The position numbers and the translations under genes are program-made. A stretch of 64,000 bases of DNA from Actinoplanes teichomyceticus ATCC 31121 (GTDB taxonomy: Bacteria > Actinomycetota > Actinomycetes > Mycobacteriales > Micromonosporaceae): positions 7,113,001 through 7,177,000 of the forward strand of contig NZ_CP023865.1 of assembly GCF_003711105.1 (NCBI RefSeq), written 5' to 3'. Positions 44,730 to 54,334 of this stretch are shown here, piece by piece; the first letter of the stretch is position 1, and each line of letters begins with the position of its first letter. The notes under the pieces are model-generated. The model worked only from the letters and a program-made list of their open reading frames with translations. It ran no database searches and was not told where the DNA came from.

Positions 44730-45527
44730 TCAACGAAGGGCGTACTCCAGCGTGTGCCGCTCGTAATCGAGCAGGCGCAGATCACGCATCGGCCGACGCA
44801 GATGCCCCTTGTGCACGATGCGGACGAATGCCGGGTCTCCGGCGGCCGCCATCCGGCGGATGCCCTCGACGTGGTCGACGATCCGCTTCCGGATGGTCCG
44901 GACCAGCCGGTGCCGGTCGCGCGGGATCAGCCCGTAGGCGTCGGCGAACAACCGCAGCCGCCGCGGCCGGTTCGGCCGCTTCCACCCGAGCGTGTACGAG
45001 TCCCGGTCGCTGAACAGCGGCACCCACGTCCACGCCGCGTACGCCACGTCGTAGATCCGCGAGCCGGGCGAGGCCAGGTCGAAGTCGATCAGGGCGAGGG
45101 TGCCGTCCGGCCGCCAGACCACGTTGTGCGGGGCGGCGTCGTGGTGGCAGATCACCTCGGTGTCCGGCGGCGGCGGCCCGAACGAGCGCCAGACGGCGCC
45201 GGGCGGGGGCACGAAACCGTACTGCGCGTCGTGGAACATCCGCAGCATGGTGGCGACGGTGACCAGCGCCTCCTCGGTCACCCAGTGCGGGGCCAGCGGA
45301 TATTCCCCGCACTCGCCGTCGAGGTAGGTGAGGACCTCCCGGCCCTTCTCGTCCATGCCCAGCGCGCTCGGCGAGCCGGTGAACCCGACCCGCTCCAGGT
45401 GGTTGAGCAGCGCGTGGACGGCGGGCGTCCACGGCCCGGCGTTACGCCGGACCGTGTCACCGATCCGGGACACCGTGCTGACGTTGCCACCGTGCAGCGG
45501 TATCTCGCGCAGCGGCTCCTGCGTCAC
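44730..45527 (-). CDS. APH-family phosphotransferase
   Basis: 265 aa. Protein-kinase-like aminoglycoside/homoserine phosphotransferase fold: catalytic loop ICHHDAAPHNVVW with Asp130 and Asn135, then metal-binding LIDFD (148-150). The N-terminal nucleotide lobe is short and lacks an obvious Gly-rich loop, as in many small APH members of unknown substrate. No resistance context is present. It lies between amt and ftsY, separated from amt by its 220-bp promoter region. Confidence 0.88.
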   Translation of the reverse strand: MTQEPLREIPLHGGNVSTVSRIGDTVRRNAGPWTPAVHALLNHLERVGFTGSPSALGMDEKGREVLTYLDGECGEYPLAPHWVTEEALVTVATMLRMFHDAQYGFVPPPGAVWRSFGPPPPDTEVICHHDAAPHNVVWRPDGTLALIDFDLASPGSRIYDVAYAAWTWVPLFSDRDSYTLGWKRPNRPRRLRLFADAYGLIPRDRHRLVRTIRKRIVDHVEGIRRMAAAGDPAFVRIVHKGHLRRPMRDLRLLDYERHTLEYALR

Positions 45528-45566
45528 CCACAGCCTCCCTGGATATACCCGCGAAACAAAGCGAGC

Positions 45567-46772
45567 CTACGCGGTCTCGCCGAGCAGGGCTTCGACGAAG
45601 GCCGCCGGTTCGAACGGCGCGAGGTCGTCCGGGCCCTCGCCCAGACCTACCAGCTTGACCGGAATACCCAGCTTGCGCTGCACCGCGATGACGATGCCGC
45701 CCTTCGCGGTGCCGTCGAGTTTGGTGAGCACCACACCCGTGACGTCCACCACCTCGGTGAACACCCGGGCCTGCTCCAGGCCGTTCTGTCCGGTGGTGGC
45801 GTCCAGCACCAGCAACGTCTCGTCGACCGGGCCGTGCTTCTCGACCACCCGCTTGACCTTGCCGAGCTCGTCCATCAGGCCGACCTTGTTCTGCAGCCGG
45901 CCCGCCGTGTCCACCACCACGGTGTCCACGCCGGTCTCGATGCCCCGCTTGACCGCGTCGAACGCCACGCTGGCCGGGTCGCCGCCCTCCGGGCCGCGGA
46001 CCGTCTCGGCGCCGACCCGCTCACCCCAGGTGGCCAGCTGCTCGGTGGCCGCCGCCCGGAACGTGTCGGCCGCGCCGAACAGCACGCTGCGGCCGTCGGC
46101 GATCAGCACCCGGCCGATCTTCCCGCAGGTGGTGGTCTTGCCGGCGCCGTTGACGCCGACCACCATCAGGACCGCCGGACGGCCGTCGTGCGGGGCGGTC
46201 CGCAGACTGCGGTCCAGCTCCGGCTCCAGGGCCGCGGTCAGCTCCTCGGCGAGCTGCTCGCGCACCTCGGCCACGGTGCGGCTGCCGAGGATCCGCACCC
46301 GCTCCCGCAGCCGTTCCACGATCACCTGGGTGGCCTCGACCCCGACGTCCGCGGTGATCAGGCTGTCCTCGATCTCCTCCCAGTCGTCCTCCTCCAGGTG
46401 GTCCCGGGAGAGCACGGCCAGCAGGCCACGGCCCAGCGCGGTCTGCGAGCGGGCCAGCCGGGCGCGCAGCCGGACCAACCGGCCGGCGGTCGGCTCGGGC
46501 GTCTCGACCACCGGCGCCTCGACCACCGGTTCCTCGACCACCGGCGGCTCGACGACCGGCGCCTCGACCACCGGCGCCTCGACCCGCTCGATGAGCGGAG
46601 GCAGCTCCTCCTCCGCCGGGACCGGAGGCGCCGTGGGCGGCCGCTCAAGGGTGGTGGTGGAGCCTCCGGACTGCGGCGGGAGCTCCCGGCGGCGCATCTT
46701 CGGCACCACCAGCCCGACCGCGCCCACGATCAGGACGACGAGCAGGATCACTGCGGCGACCACGTATTCCAT
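45567..46772 (-). CDS. ftsY: Signal recognition particle receptor FtsY
   Basis: 401 aa from ATG 46772. N-terminal hydrophobic helix (about 3-24), then a flexible acidic/Pro linker with five PVVE repeats (64-90), the NG domain with GVNGAGKTTTCGKIGRVL, FGAADTFRAAATEQL, VDTAGRLQNK and TKLDGTAKGG. It docks SRP-ribosome complexes at the membrane. The membrane helix, usual in actinobacterial FtsY, would anchor it directly. Partner Ffh is encoded at 20429-21976. Confidence 0.97.
   Translation of the reverse strand: MEYVVAAVILLVVLIVGAVGLVVPKMRRRELPPQSGGSTTTLERPPTAPPVPAEEELPPLIERVEAPVVEAPVVEPPVVEEPVVEAPVVETPEPTAGRLVRLRARLARSQTALGRGLLAVLSRDHLEEDDWEEIEDSLITADVGVEATQVIVERLRERVRILGSRTVAEVREQLAEELTAALEPELDRSLRTAPHDGRPAVLMVVGVNGAGKTTTCGKIGRVLIADGRSVLFGAADTFRAAATEQLATWGERVGAETVRGPEGGDPASVAFDAVKRGIETGVDTVVVDTAGRLQNKVGLMDELGKVKRVVEKHGPVDETLLVLDATTGQNGLEQARVFTEVVDVTGVVLTKLDGTAKGGIVIAVQRKLGIPVKLVGLGEGPDDLAPFEPAAFVEALLGETA
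46503..46583 (-). repeat. 15-bp in-frame repeat in ftsY linker
   Basis: Five 15-bp units, (A/P/E)PVVE in translation, encode residues 64-90 of FtsY. The repeat lies wholly in the linker between the membrane helix and the NG domain, so copy number would set tether length without touching the GTPase. Confidence 0.9.
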
Positions 46773-46915
46773 GCCGAAATCCTGACAGATGCGCCGTCCG
46801 GCCGTGGCAGAGGCCACGCACTGGCGGTTGCGGGCGCTGATTGGGAAGTATGTGAGCACCCCCCGAGAACCAGCGTGGAAGGCTCTCCCATGCGAAACAC
46901 CCCCGGCGCCGTACG

Positions 46916-48643
46916 GTGACCGCTCAACTGCTCATCGGACCGGTGCTGCGCCGGGTCGTCGGCGACCGCGCCACCATCTGGGTGGAGACCAGCGCCCCCG
47001 CACGGGTACGGATCGAGGCCGGGGGCGGGGCCGCCGGGTCGGCGGCCACGTTCTGCGCGTACGGCCACCACTACGCCCTGGTCGTGGTCAGCGGCCTGGC
47101 CCCGCACGCCGCGCACGCCTACCGGGTGTACCTGGACGAGGAGCAGGTCTGGCCGGCGGCCGGCTCGCCGTACCCGCCCTCGGTGATCCGGACCCGGGCC
47201 GCCGACGACGCCGACCAGCCGGTCAGCCTGCTCTTCGGCTCCTGCCGCCGGGGCACCCCGCAGGCCACCGGCCGGCACCTTCCCCCGGACGCGCTGGACG
47301 CGTACGCCCGGCGCCTGATGGCCGAGCCGGAGCACCGCCCGGACCTGCTGGTCCTGCTCGGCGACCAGGTCTACGCGGACGAGACCTCGCACAAGGTGCG
47401 CCGCTTCCTGCGCCGCAGCCGCCCGGCCGGCCAGGACGGCCCGGCCGACCAGGTGATCACCTTCGAGGAGTACACCAAGCTCTACCTGGAGTCCTGGCGC
47501 GACCCGGAGGTGCGCTGGCTGTTCTCCACGGTGCCCAGCGTGATGATCTTCGACGACCACGAGCTGATCGACGACTGGAACACCTCGGCGTCCTGGCGCG
47601 CCGACATGGCCCGCCAGGCGTGGTGGTCCGAGCGGATCGCCGGTGGCCTCGGCTCCTACTGGGTCTACCAGCACCTGGGCAACCTGAGCCCGGACGAGCT
47701 GGCCGCCGACCCGCTGTTCCGGAAGGTGTCCGAGGCCCGGGACGCCACCGACCTGCTGCGCGAGTTCGGCCGCCGGGTGGACCAGCCGGAGCAGGCGGAG
47801 AACACCGACCGGCCGTACCGGTGGAGTTTCGCCCTCGACCTGGGCCGTACCCGCCTGGTCGTGCTGGACAACCGGTGCAACCGGGTGCTCACCCCGGGCG
47901 CGCGGGCGATGCTGCCGCCCGCCGAGTGGGAGTGGTTCCTCGACCAGGCCCACGGCGAGTACGACCACCTGGTCGTCGGCTCGTCGCTGCCGTGGCTGAT
48001 GCCGCCCGCCATCCACCACCTGGAAGCGTGGAACGAGCGGGTCGCCGAGTCGCGCCGGCCCCGGTGGGCGGCGTTCGGCGAGAAGCTGCGGCGCGCCTTC
48101 GACCTGGAGCACTGGGCCGCGTTCACCCGCTCGTTCACCGCGCTGGGCGAGCTGTTCCGGCGGCTCGGGGAGGGCGGCGTGGCGGCGCCCGGGCACCGGG
48201 TCGGCGCCGGCGGGGCGTACGCCGCGCCGGCCTCGATCAGCGTGCTCTCCGGTGACGTGCACCACTCGTACGTGGCGCGGGCCGACTTCGGGCACGCCAT
48301 GGCGACCCCGGTGATGCAGCTCACCTGCTCGCCGATCCACAACGAGGTGCCGCTGCCGCTGCGGCCGCTGATGCGGGTCAGCTGGCTGCCGCCGGTGGCC
48401 CGGGTGGCCCGCGGACTCGCCAGGTCGGCCGGGGTGGCCAAACCGGCGATCCGGTGGAAGCGGCTGTCCGGTCCGTATTTCGGCAACGCGATCGGCACGC
48501 TGACCCTGGACGGGACCACGGCCAGCGCGCGCATCGAGGGCACCACCGGGGACGGGCGCCTGCACGAGGTCGCCGCCGCCGACTACCGCCCGGTCAGTCG
48601 CCGAGGCGCGGGATCGTCGACCGCCCCTGATCCCGTACGGTGA
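46916..48643 (+). CDS. PhoD-like alkaline phosphatase/phosphodiesterase
   Basis: 575 aa from GTG 46916. N-terminal Ig-like part (TIWVETSAPARVRIEAGG), then the PhoD metallophosphatase: SLLFGSCRRG, VLLGDQVYADE, MIFDDHELIDDWN and ISVLSGDVHHSY. No signal peptide or Tat motif is visible at this start, so unlike classical secreted PhoD it may be cytosolic. Its 3' end overlaps the convergent lipoprotein gene by 50 bp. Substrate unknown; phosphodiester glycans or teichoic-type polymers are possible for this family. Confidence 0.9.
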   Translation: MTAQLLIGPVLRRVVGDRATIWVETSAPARVRIEAGGGAAGSAATFCAYGHHYALVVVSGLAPHAAHAYRVYLDEEQVWPAAGSPYPPSVIRTRAADDADQPVSLLFGSCRRGTPQATGRHLPPDALDAYARRLMAEPEHRPDLLVLLGDQVYADETSHKVRRFLRRSRPAGQDGPADQVITFEEYTKLYLESWRDPEVRWLFSTVPSVMIFDDHELIDDWNTSASWRADMARQAWWSERIAGGLGSYWVYQHLGNLSPDELAADPLFRKVSEARDATDLLREFGRRVDQPEQAENTDRPYRWSFALDLGRTRLVVLDNRCNRVLTPGARAMLPPAEWEWFLDQAHGEYDHLVVGSSLPWLMPPAIHHLEAWNERVAESRRPRWAAFGEKLRRAFDLEHWAAFTRSFTALGELFRRLGEGGVAAPGHRVGAGGAYAAPASISVLSGDVHHSYVARADFGHAMATPVMQLTCSPIHNEVPLPLRPLMRVSWLPPVARVARGLARSAGVAKPAIRWKRLSGPYFGNAIGTLTLDGTTASARIEGTTGDGRLHEVAAADYRPVSRRGAGSSTAPDPVR

Positions 48644-49319
48644 AGGCGCTCATCGCGTCGCCCTCCCCGCTCTCCTGGACGACGACCCGGTCGTCGCCGC
48701 CCTCGGCGAACGCGTAGAGGCCGCCGACCTCGATCAGCCGTCCCTTGCCGTCCGGCGTCTTCGGGAAGGTGAAGACCTGGTCGGCCTTGCCGGCATCGCA
48801 CGCGGTGATCTTCAGGTCCAGCGCCGCGCCCCCGCCGGGCGAGTGGACGGACAGGCACCAGGCCTCCCCACCCTTGATCATCTTGGCGGTCTTGAGCAGA
48901 TACCGGTCGCCGCCGGCCTGGACCGGCGCGGGCACGAAGAGCGCCCGGTCGCTGAGGTGGTCGGTCAGGGTGACCACCCCGGCGGACCCGACCGTCAGCA
49001 TCTTGCGGCCACCCGACCGGACGGTGGCGAAGACCAGCTGGCGGTCGGCCCGCACGGCCGCGCCCGGGCCGACCGGCGCGATCCCGGCCGGGGCGGTGGT
49101 CGCCGCCGGGGCGCCGCCGCTGACCGGCGAGCTGCTCGGCGCCGGGGCGCCGCTCGACGCCGGGGCGCTGCTCGACGCGGGCGCACCGCTCGACGCCGGG
49201 GTCGCGCCGGGCGCGGCGCCGGCCGCGGGCCCGGCGTCGTCGGAGGAGGAGCAGGCCGCGACGCTCAGGGCGAGGGCGCAACCGCCGGCGAGCAGGCCGA
49301 TCTTGGCCACAGCTGACAT
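48594..49319 (-). CDS. Lipoprotein with Ser/Ala/Pro linker
   Basis: 241 aa from ATG 49319 (AAGGGA 6 bp upstream). Lipobox LSVAAC with Cys23, then a low-complexity linker to about 90 made of GAPASS-type units, then a 150-residue domain (VFATVRSGGRKMLTVGSAGV; ALDLKITACDAGKADQVFTF) that reads as all-beta and has two Cys (WCLSV, TACDAG) able to form a disulfide. The second half is loosely ricin-B-like in rhythm but lacks clear QxW repeats. Outer-face lipoprotein of unknown function. Confidence 0.85.
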   Translation of the reverse strand: MSAVAKIGLLAGGCALALSVAACSSSDDAGPAAGAAPGATPASSGAPASSSAPASSGAPAPSSSPVSGGAPAATTAPAGIAPVGPGAAVRADRQLVFATVRSGGRKMLTVGSAGVVTLTDHLSDRALFVPAPVQAGGDRYLLKTAKMIKGGEAWCLSVHSPGGGAALDLKITACDAGKADQVFTFPKTPDGKGRLIEVGGLYAFAEGGDDRVVVQESGEGDAMSAFTVRDQGRSTIPRLGD

Positions 49320-49412
49320 GACGATCCCTTCGGGGCAGGCGTGCCGCGGTGGCACGTCGCCCATCCTGGACGGCCCCGGCTGGCGAGACCGGTCCCGATC
49401 GCCGACCCGGCA

Positions 49413-50027
49413 TCAATCCGGGAGATCGAGCGCCTTCCGCAGGTACGGCACGTGCTGCGGCCCGCTCCACCGGTAGCCGGCCAGCCCGGCGGCCCGGGCC
49501 CCGCGGATCGCCCGGTCGTCGTCGTCCACGAACAGCACGTGCTTGGGCAGCTCGCCGATCCCCTGGCAGGCCTGCTCGAAGAACTCCGGCGCCGGCTTGT
49601 GCGTCTTCAGGTCCCACGAGTTGAGGATCACGTCCACCTCGCCGGTGAGGCCGAGCGCGTCCAGATCCCCGCGGAGCCGGTCGGTGCCGTTGGTGGCCAG
49701 CCCGACCTTGCGCCCGGCGGCGCGCACGCCACGGACGAACGCCAGCGCCTCCGGGTCCACCTCGCCCCGGTACGCCTGCCACTCGGCGACCGCCGCGGCC
49801 GCCTCCGCCGCGTCCAGCGGCAGCCGGCCGGCGACCAGGCTCATCCACTCCGCGTCGGAGATCTCCCCGGCCATCGCCGGGCGGTAGATGTCCCAGGACA
49901 TCGAGGTCTCCAGCAGGGAGGCCGGTTTGAGGCCGTACCTCACCTCGACGGCGATCATCGGGGCCGGGTCCCAGCGGCGGAGCACGCCGTCCAGGTCGAT
50001 CAACAGGGCCCGGGCGCGGTCGCGCAT
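49413..50027 (-). CDS. HAD-superfamily hydrolase
   Basis: 204 aa. Motif I LLIDLDGVLRRW with Asp11 and Asp13, motif II LATNGTDR, motif III Lys in LKTHKPAPEFF, motif IV VLFVDDDDRAIRGA. A small helical cap lies between motifs I and II. Likely a phosphatase on small phosphorylated metabolites. Encoded 24 bp downstream of smc on the same strand. Confidence 0.92.
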   Translation of the reverse strand: MRDRARALLIDLDGVLRRWDPAPMIAVEVRYGLKPASLLETSMSWDIYRPAMAGEISDAEWMSLVAGRLPLDAAEAAAAVAEWQAYRGEVDPEALAFVRGVRAAGRKVGLATNGTDRLRGDLDALGLTGEVDVILNSWDLKTHKPAPEFFEQACQGIGELPKHVLFVDDDDRAIRGARAAGLAGYRWSGPQHVPYLRKALDLPD

Positions 50028-50051
50028 CTCTACCTAGTCCTCCGCATCAGG

Positions 50052-53000
50052 TCAGCCTTCGGTCCGCTCGGCGGCGGCATCGGGGTTCAGCCGCTGACTG
50101 ATCACCTGCGTGACGCCGGCTCGCATGGTGACGCCGTAGAGGGCGTCCGCGACCTCCATCGTCCGCTTCTGGTGGGTGATGATGAGCAGCTGGCTCTTCT
50201 CCCGCAGTTGCTGGAAGAGGGTAATCAACCGGCCCAGGTTGACGTCGTCGAGGGCCGCCTCCACCTCGTCCATGATGTAGAAGGGCGACGGGCGGGCCCG
50301 GAAGATGGCGCAGAGCATGGCCACCGCGGTCAGCGAGCGCTCGCCGCCGGACAGCAGCGACAGCCGCTTGATCTTCTTGCCCGGCGGGCGGGCCTCCACC
50401 TCGACGCCGGTGGTCAGCATGTCCTCCGGGTCGGTGAGCACCAGCCGGCCCTCGCCACCGGGGAAGAGCACCTGGAACACGGTCTCGAACTCGCGGGCGG
50501 TGTCCTCGAACGCCGAGGTGAACACCTCCAGGATCCGGTCGTCCACGTCCTTGACCACGGTGAGCAGGTCCTTGCGGGTGGCCTTGAGGTCCTCCAGCTG
50601 GTCGGAGAGGAACTTGTAGCGCTCCTCCAGCGCGGCGAACTCCTCCAGGGCCAGCGGGTTGACCTTGCCGAGCAGGGTCAGGTCACGTTCCGCCTTGTTG
50701 GCCCGCTTCTCCTGGGTGGGCCGGTGGAACGGAACCGGCTCGGGAGCCGGCTTGCCGTCCTTCTCCGCGGCGGCCACCTCCGCCTGGGTCGGCGGAACCG
50801 GCTGCTCCGGGCCGTACTCGCGGATCAGCGTCTCGACGTCGAGCGAGAAGTCCTCGGCCGCCTTGGCCTCCAGCTGCTCGATACGCATCCGTTGCTCGGC
50901 GCGGGCCATCTCGTCCCGATGCACCTCACTGGTCAGCCGCTCCAGCTCGGCGCCCAGCCGTTTCGCCGTCGAGCGCACCTCCTGCAGCTCGGCCTCCCGG
51001 CTGGTCCGCTGGCTCGCGATCCGGTCGCGCTCCTCGGCGGCGGCGGCCAGCGAGACCGCGACCCGGGCCAGCGCGGTCGCCGCGGCCAGCGCCACCGCCC
51101 GGGCGATCTCCGCGCCCCGGGCCCGGGCGGCCCGGCGGGCCGCGGCCCGCTCCCGGGCCTGCCGCTCCGCGTTGGCCTGGCGCAGCAGCGAATCGGCGCG
51201 GCCGGCGATCGAGGAGACCCGCTCCTCGGCCGTACGCACGGACAGCCGCACCTCCATCTCGTTCTGCCGGGCCTGCGGCACCAGCGCGGCCAGCCGGTCG
51301 CGTTCCTCGGTGGACGGCTCCTCGTCGATCGGGGTGTCCTCGGCCAGCCGGAGCCGCTCCTCCAGCTCGGCCACCCGGATCAGGTCGGCCTCCCGGGCCG
51401 CCTCGGCCTTCTGCCGGGACGCGCCGAGCCGCTCGCTCTCCGCCTTCGCCGAGCGGGCGGCCGCCCCCAGCTCCGCCAGCCGCCGCGCGGCCGCGTTGCG
51501 CTCCCCCTCGGCGGCCCGCTTCGCCTGGGCGGCCGCGGTCACCGCCTGCTTCAGTTCGGCCACCCGGTCACGCGCCTCGGCCAGCTGCTCCTTGAGCGCG
51601 GCGATGCGCTCCTCGGCGGCGACCCGGCCGGCCCGCGCCTCGTCGACCGCCGCCTGCACCTCGATGTAGCTGGTCGCCTTCGCCGAACCACCGGCCGCCG
51701 CGTGCGCGCCGAGCACGTCGCCGTCCGGCGTCACGGCGCGCAGCTCGGCGTTGCCCGCGACCAGCGCGACCGCCGCCGCCAGGTCGGGAACCAGCACCAC
51801 GTCACGCAAGGCGCGGTTGAGCGCCGGGCGGATCTGCTCCGGGCAGTCGATCACGTCGGGCGCCCACAGCGCGCCCTCCGGCAACGCCGGGCGCAGGCTG
51901 TCCCGCGGGCCCTGCAGGCCGGGCCCGGCCGGGGCCGCGATGACCAGCGCGGCCCGCCCGGCATCAGCGATCTTGAGGGTACGGACCGCCTCCACCGCCT
52001 CGTCCAGCCCGGTCAGCGCGACCGAGTCGGCGAGCGTGTCCAGCGCCGCGGACAGCGCCGCCTCGTGGCCGGGACGCACGGTCAGCATCGACGCCAGGCT
52101 GCCGAGCAGGCCCGGCACCTCGCCGGAGCGGGCCAGCAGCGCGCCCGCGCCGTCCTTGCGCTTGAGGCCCAGCGCGAGCGCCTCCTCGCGGGCCTTGAGG
52201 CCGGCCGCGTCCCTCTCCGCGGCACGCTCGGCGTCGGAGAGCTCGCGGACCACCGCGGCGGCCCGGTCGTGCGCGGCGACCGCCTCGTCGTGCCGGGCGT
52301 CCAGGTCGGCGTTGTCCCGGTCGGCCTCGGAGGACTCCGCGGCGACCAGGTCGACCTCGGCCTGCGCCGCCTCCGCCCGCATCAGCGCGTCCTCGTGCGC
52401 CGACGCCAGCCGCTCGATCTCCTCGGCGGCGCTGCTGGTCCGGGCGCGGGCGGCGTTCACGTTGCCGACCAGCTTGGCCAGGCCCTCCCGGCGGTCGGCG
52501 ATCGCCTTCGCGGCCGCGCGCAGCTCCCCCTCCGCGGCGGCGAGCTGGCGTTCCAGCTCCTGACGGTGCTCGACCGCCTCGGCCAGCCGCATCTGGTCCT
52601 CGGTGAGCGCCTCGCGCAGTTCCTCCTCCTGCTCGCGGACCCGCTCGGCCTCCGCCTCCAGCATCTGCGGATCACGGCCGGGGCGCTCGTCGTCCGGGGT
52701 GGCGGCCAGGTGCCGCAGCCGCTCGGTGGCCAGCTGCTCGGTGGAGCGGAAGCGCTCCTGCAGGGTGGACAGCTTGTACCAGGTGTCCTGCGCGGCCTGC
52801 AGCAGCGGCGCGTCCTCGGCGTGCGCCAGCTCCAGGTCGGCCAGCATCCGCTGCACCTCGCGGTTCTCCGCCTCCACCTCGGCCCGCCGGTCGCGCATCG
52901 CGGCCTCGTCGGCGATCTCCCGGTCCAGCGTCGTACGCAGCGTGAACAGGTCGTCGGCGAGCAGCCGGAGCCGGGCGTCGCGCAGGTCGGCCTGGATGCC

Positions 53001-53648
53001 GGCGGCGCGCCGGGCCACCTCGGCCTGCCGGCCCAGCGGCTTCAGCTGGCGGCGCAGCTCGGCGGTCAGGTCGGTGAGCCGGTTCAGGTTGACCTGCATG
53101 GCGTCCAGCTTGCGGATCGCCTTCTCTTTGCGCTTGCGGTGCTTGAGGACCCCGGCCGCCTCCTCGATGAAGGCGCGGCGGTCCTCCGGCTTGGCGTGCA
53201 GCATCGCGTCCAGCCGGCCCTGGCCGACGATGATGTGCATCTCCCGGCCGATGCCGGAGTCGCTCAGCAGCTCCTGGATGTCGAGCAGGCGGCACGAATT
53301 GCCGTTGATCTCGTACTCACTGGCCCCGTCCCGGAACATCCGCCGGGTGATCGAGACCTCGGTGTAGTCGATCGGCAGCGCGCCGTCGTTGTTGTCGATG
53401 GTCAGCGTCACCTCGGCCCGGCCCAGCGGCGCCCGCCCGGCCGTGCCGGCGAAGATGACGTCCTCCATCTTGCCGCCCCGCAGCGCCTTCGCGCCCTGCT
53501 CGCCGAGCACCCAGGCGATGGCGTCGACGACGTTGGACTTGCCGGATCCGTTCGGCCCCACCACACAGGTGATGCCCGGCTCCAGCCGCAGCGTGGTCGC
53601 GGAGGCGAAGGACTTGAAGCCCTTGACCGTCAGGCTCTTGAGGTGCAC
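50052..53648 (-). CDS. smc: Chromosome segregation protein SMC
   Basis: 1198 aa. N-terminal ATPase half with Walker A GPNGSGKSNVVDAI (31-44), about 330-residue coiled coil rich in Glu/Ala/Arg, hinge at roughly 505-665 (VPGLLGSLASMLTVRPGHEA), returning coil, then signature LLSGGERSLTAVAMLCAIF and Walker B FYIMDEVEAALDDVN. It compacts and segregates the chromosome with ScpA/ScpB. ATG 53648 begins MHLKSLTVKGFKSFA, the canonical start. Between it and ftsY lie three unrelated genes; between it and mutM lies the Pel-like operon. Confidence 0.98.
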   Translation of the reverse strand: MHLKSLTVKGFKSFASATTLRLEPGITCVVGPNGSGKSNVVDAIAWVLGEQGAKALRGGKMEDVIFAGTAGRAPLGRAEVTLTIDNNDGALPIDYTEVSITRRMFRDGASEYEINGNSCRLLDIQELLSDSGIGREMHIIVGQGRLDAMLHAKPEDRRAFIEEAAGVLKHRKRKEKAIRKLDAMQVNLNRLTDLTAELRRQLKPLGRQAEVARRAAGIQADLRDARLRLLADDLFTLRTTLDREIADEAAMRDRRAEVEAENREVQRMLADLELAHAEDAPLLQAAQDTWYKLSTLQERFRSTEQLATERLRHLAATPDDERPGRDPQMLEAEAERVREQEEELREALTEDQMRLAEAVEHRQELERQLAAAEGELRAAAKAIADRREGLAKLVGNVNAARARTSSAAEEIERLASAHEDALMRAEAAQAEVDLVAAESSEADRDNADLDARHDEAVAAHDRAAAVVRELSDAERAAERDAAGLKAREEALALGLKRKDGAGALLARSGEVPGLLGSLASMLTVRPGHEAALSAALDTLADSVALTGLDEAVEAVRTLKIADAGRAALVIAAPAGPGLQGPRDSLRPALPEGALWAPDVIDCPEQIRPALNRALRDVVLVPDLAAAVALVAGNAELRAVTPDGDVLGAHAAAGGSAKATSYIEVQAAVDEARAGRVAAEERIAALKEQLAEARDRVAELKQAVTAAAQAKRAAEGERNAAARRLAELGAAARSAKAESERLGASRQKAEAAREADLIRVAELEERLRLAEDTPIDEEPSTEERDRLAALVPQARQNEMEVRLSVRTAEERVSSIAGRADSLLRQANAERQARERAAARRAARARGAEIARAVALAAATALARVAVSLAAAAEERDRIASQRTSREAELQEVRSTAKRLGAELERLTSEVHRDEMARAEQRMRIEQLEAKAAEDFSLDVETLIREYGPEQPVPPTQAEVAAAEKDGKPAPEPVPFHRPTQEKRANKAERDLTLLGKVNPLALEEFAALEERYKFLSDQLEDLKATRKDLLTVVKDVDDRILEVFTSAFEDTAREFETVFQVLFPGGEGRLVLTDPEDMLTTGVEVEARPPGKKIKRLSLLSGGERSLTAVAMLCAIFRARPSPFYIMDEVEAALDDVNLGRLITLFQQLREKSQLLIITHQKRTMEVADALYGVTMRAGVTQVISQRLNPDAAAERTEG

Positions 53649-54022
53649 GGATCTCCGGGGGTCGGCGGGTGGTCTGCTCCGGTGGCAGGCTACCCGCCGG
53701 GGCCGGGCTGGGCAGCGGTACGCCGCGCCCGGCGCATCCGGCCGCTCAGAATATCCGCCGGGTTCGCCGCCGGCCGCCCCTTACCCGGGCCGTTCTCCCA
53801 GGCCGGGGCCGGTGTGCACGGGGCGGTCCGGGCGACCGTCGCGGTGCGGAGGCGCGGGCGTCGGGCGGGGCTCGCACGGGGCGCGGCCGCGCCTGCGGAC
53901 GGGGCCACCGGTTCGTACCCGGAAGGCCTTTTCCGGTGGCCATAGGCCGCAGCCGATGAGCGTTGCGTATTTCACAGCGACCGGAATCCGTGGCCGGGCC
54001 GTTCCGTGGCCCGAAGTCGGAC
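53649..54022. other. Intergenic stretch upstream of smc
   Basis: About 370 bp without a recognised gene. Open frames cross it on both strands but carry no motif. It must contain the smc promoter; no clear -10/-35 pair was seen. Confidence 0.5.
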
Positions 54023-54063
54023 AAAAAACTGCGCGCCGCCACGGCAGTGGAGGCGCGCTTTTT
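54023..54063 (-). terminator. A/T-flanked hairpin after the small coiled-coil gene
   Basis: GCGCGCC (54031-54037) pairs with GGCGCGC (54052-54058); six A residues precede and a T-run follows, so it reads as an intrinsic terminator on both strands. On the minus strand it ends the gene at 54140-54334. T-tracts are rare in this window, which makes it stand out. Confidence 0.8.
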
Positions 54064-54139
54064 CTTTGGTGCAATTGTGGTGCATGGGGGATGAACGCCG
54101 GTCGGTCGCCCCGCAGAGACGTTCCGGCGATCCGTGGAG

Positions 54140-54334
54140 TCAGGTCAGAGCCGGCTCACTGAGCCGCAGAATGTCGTCCGCCTCGGCGGCAGCCGCCGCA
54201 AGGCGATCGTTTTCCGCCCGCAGGCGGGTGACCTCGAACTCCAGGGCCTGCACCCGGGAACGCAGTCGGGTGACCTCGTCGAGCAGGCGCCGGTCGGGCG
54301 CCGCACCTACGTGGCCGTAGAGGGCCTTCGCCAT
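54140..54334 (-). CDS. Conserved small coiled-coil protein
   Basis: 64 aa from ATG 54334, with AAGGAG 6 bp upstream. Starts MAKALYGHVGAAPDRRLLDE and continues as one amphipathic coiled coil (VTRLRSRVQALEFEVTRLRA; ENDRLAAAAAEADDILRLSE). I recall very similar short proteins across actinobacteria, none with a known role that I can name. Strong SD and its own terminator support a separately transcribed real gene. It lies between smc and the Pel-like operon but faces away from the latter. Confidence 0.87.
   Translation of the reverse strand: MAKALYGHVGAAPDRRLLDEVTRLRSRVQALEFEVTRLRAENDRLAAAAAEADDILRLSEPALT

Noticed and set aside
44730..45527. An aminoglycoside-resistance gene
   Set aside because: The APH fold is shared by many metabolic kinases; the glycine-rich loop is weak and there is no resistance or mobile context.
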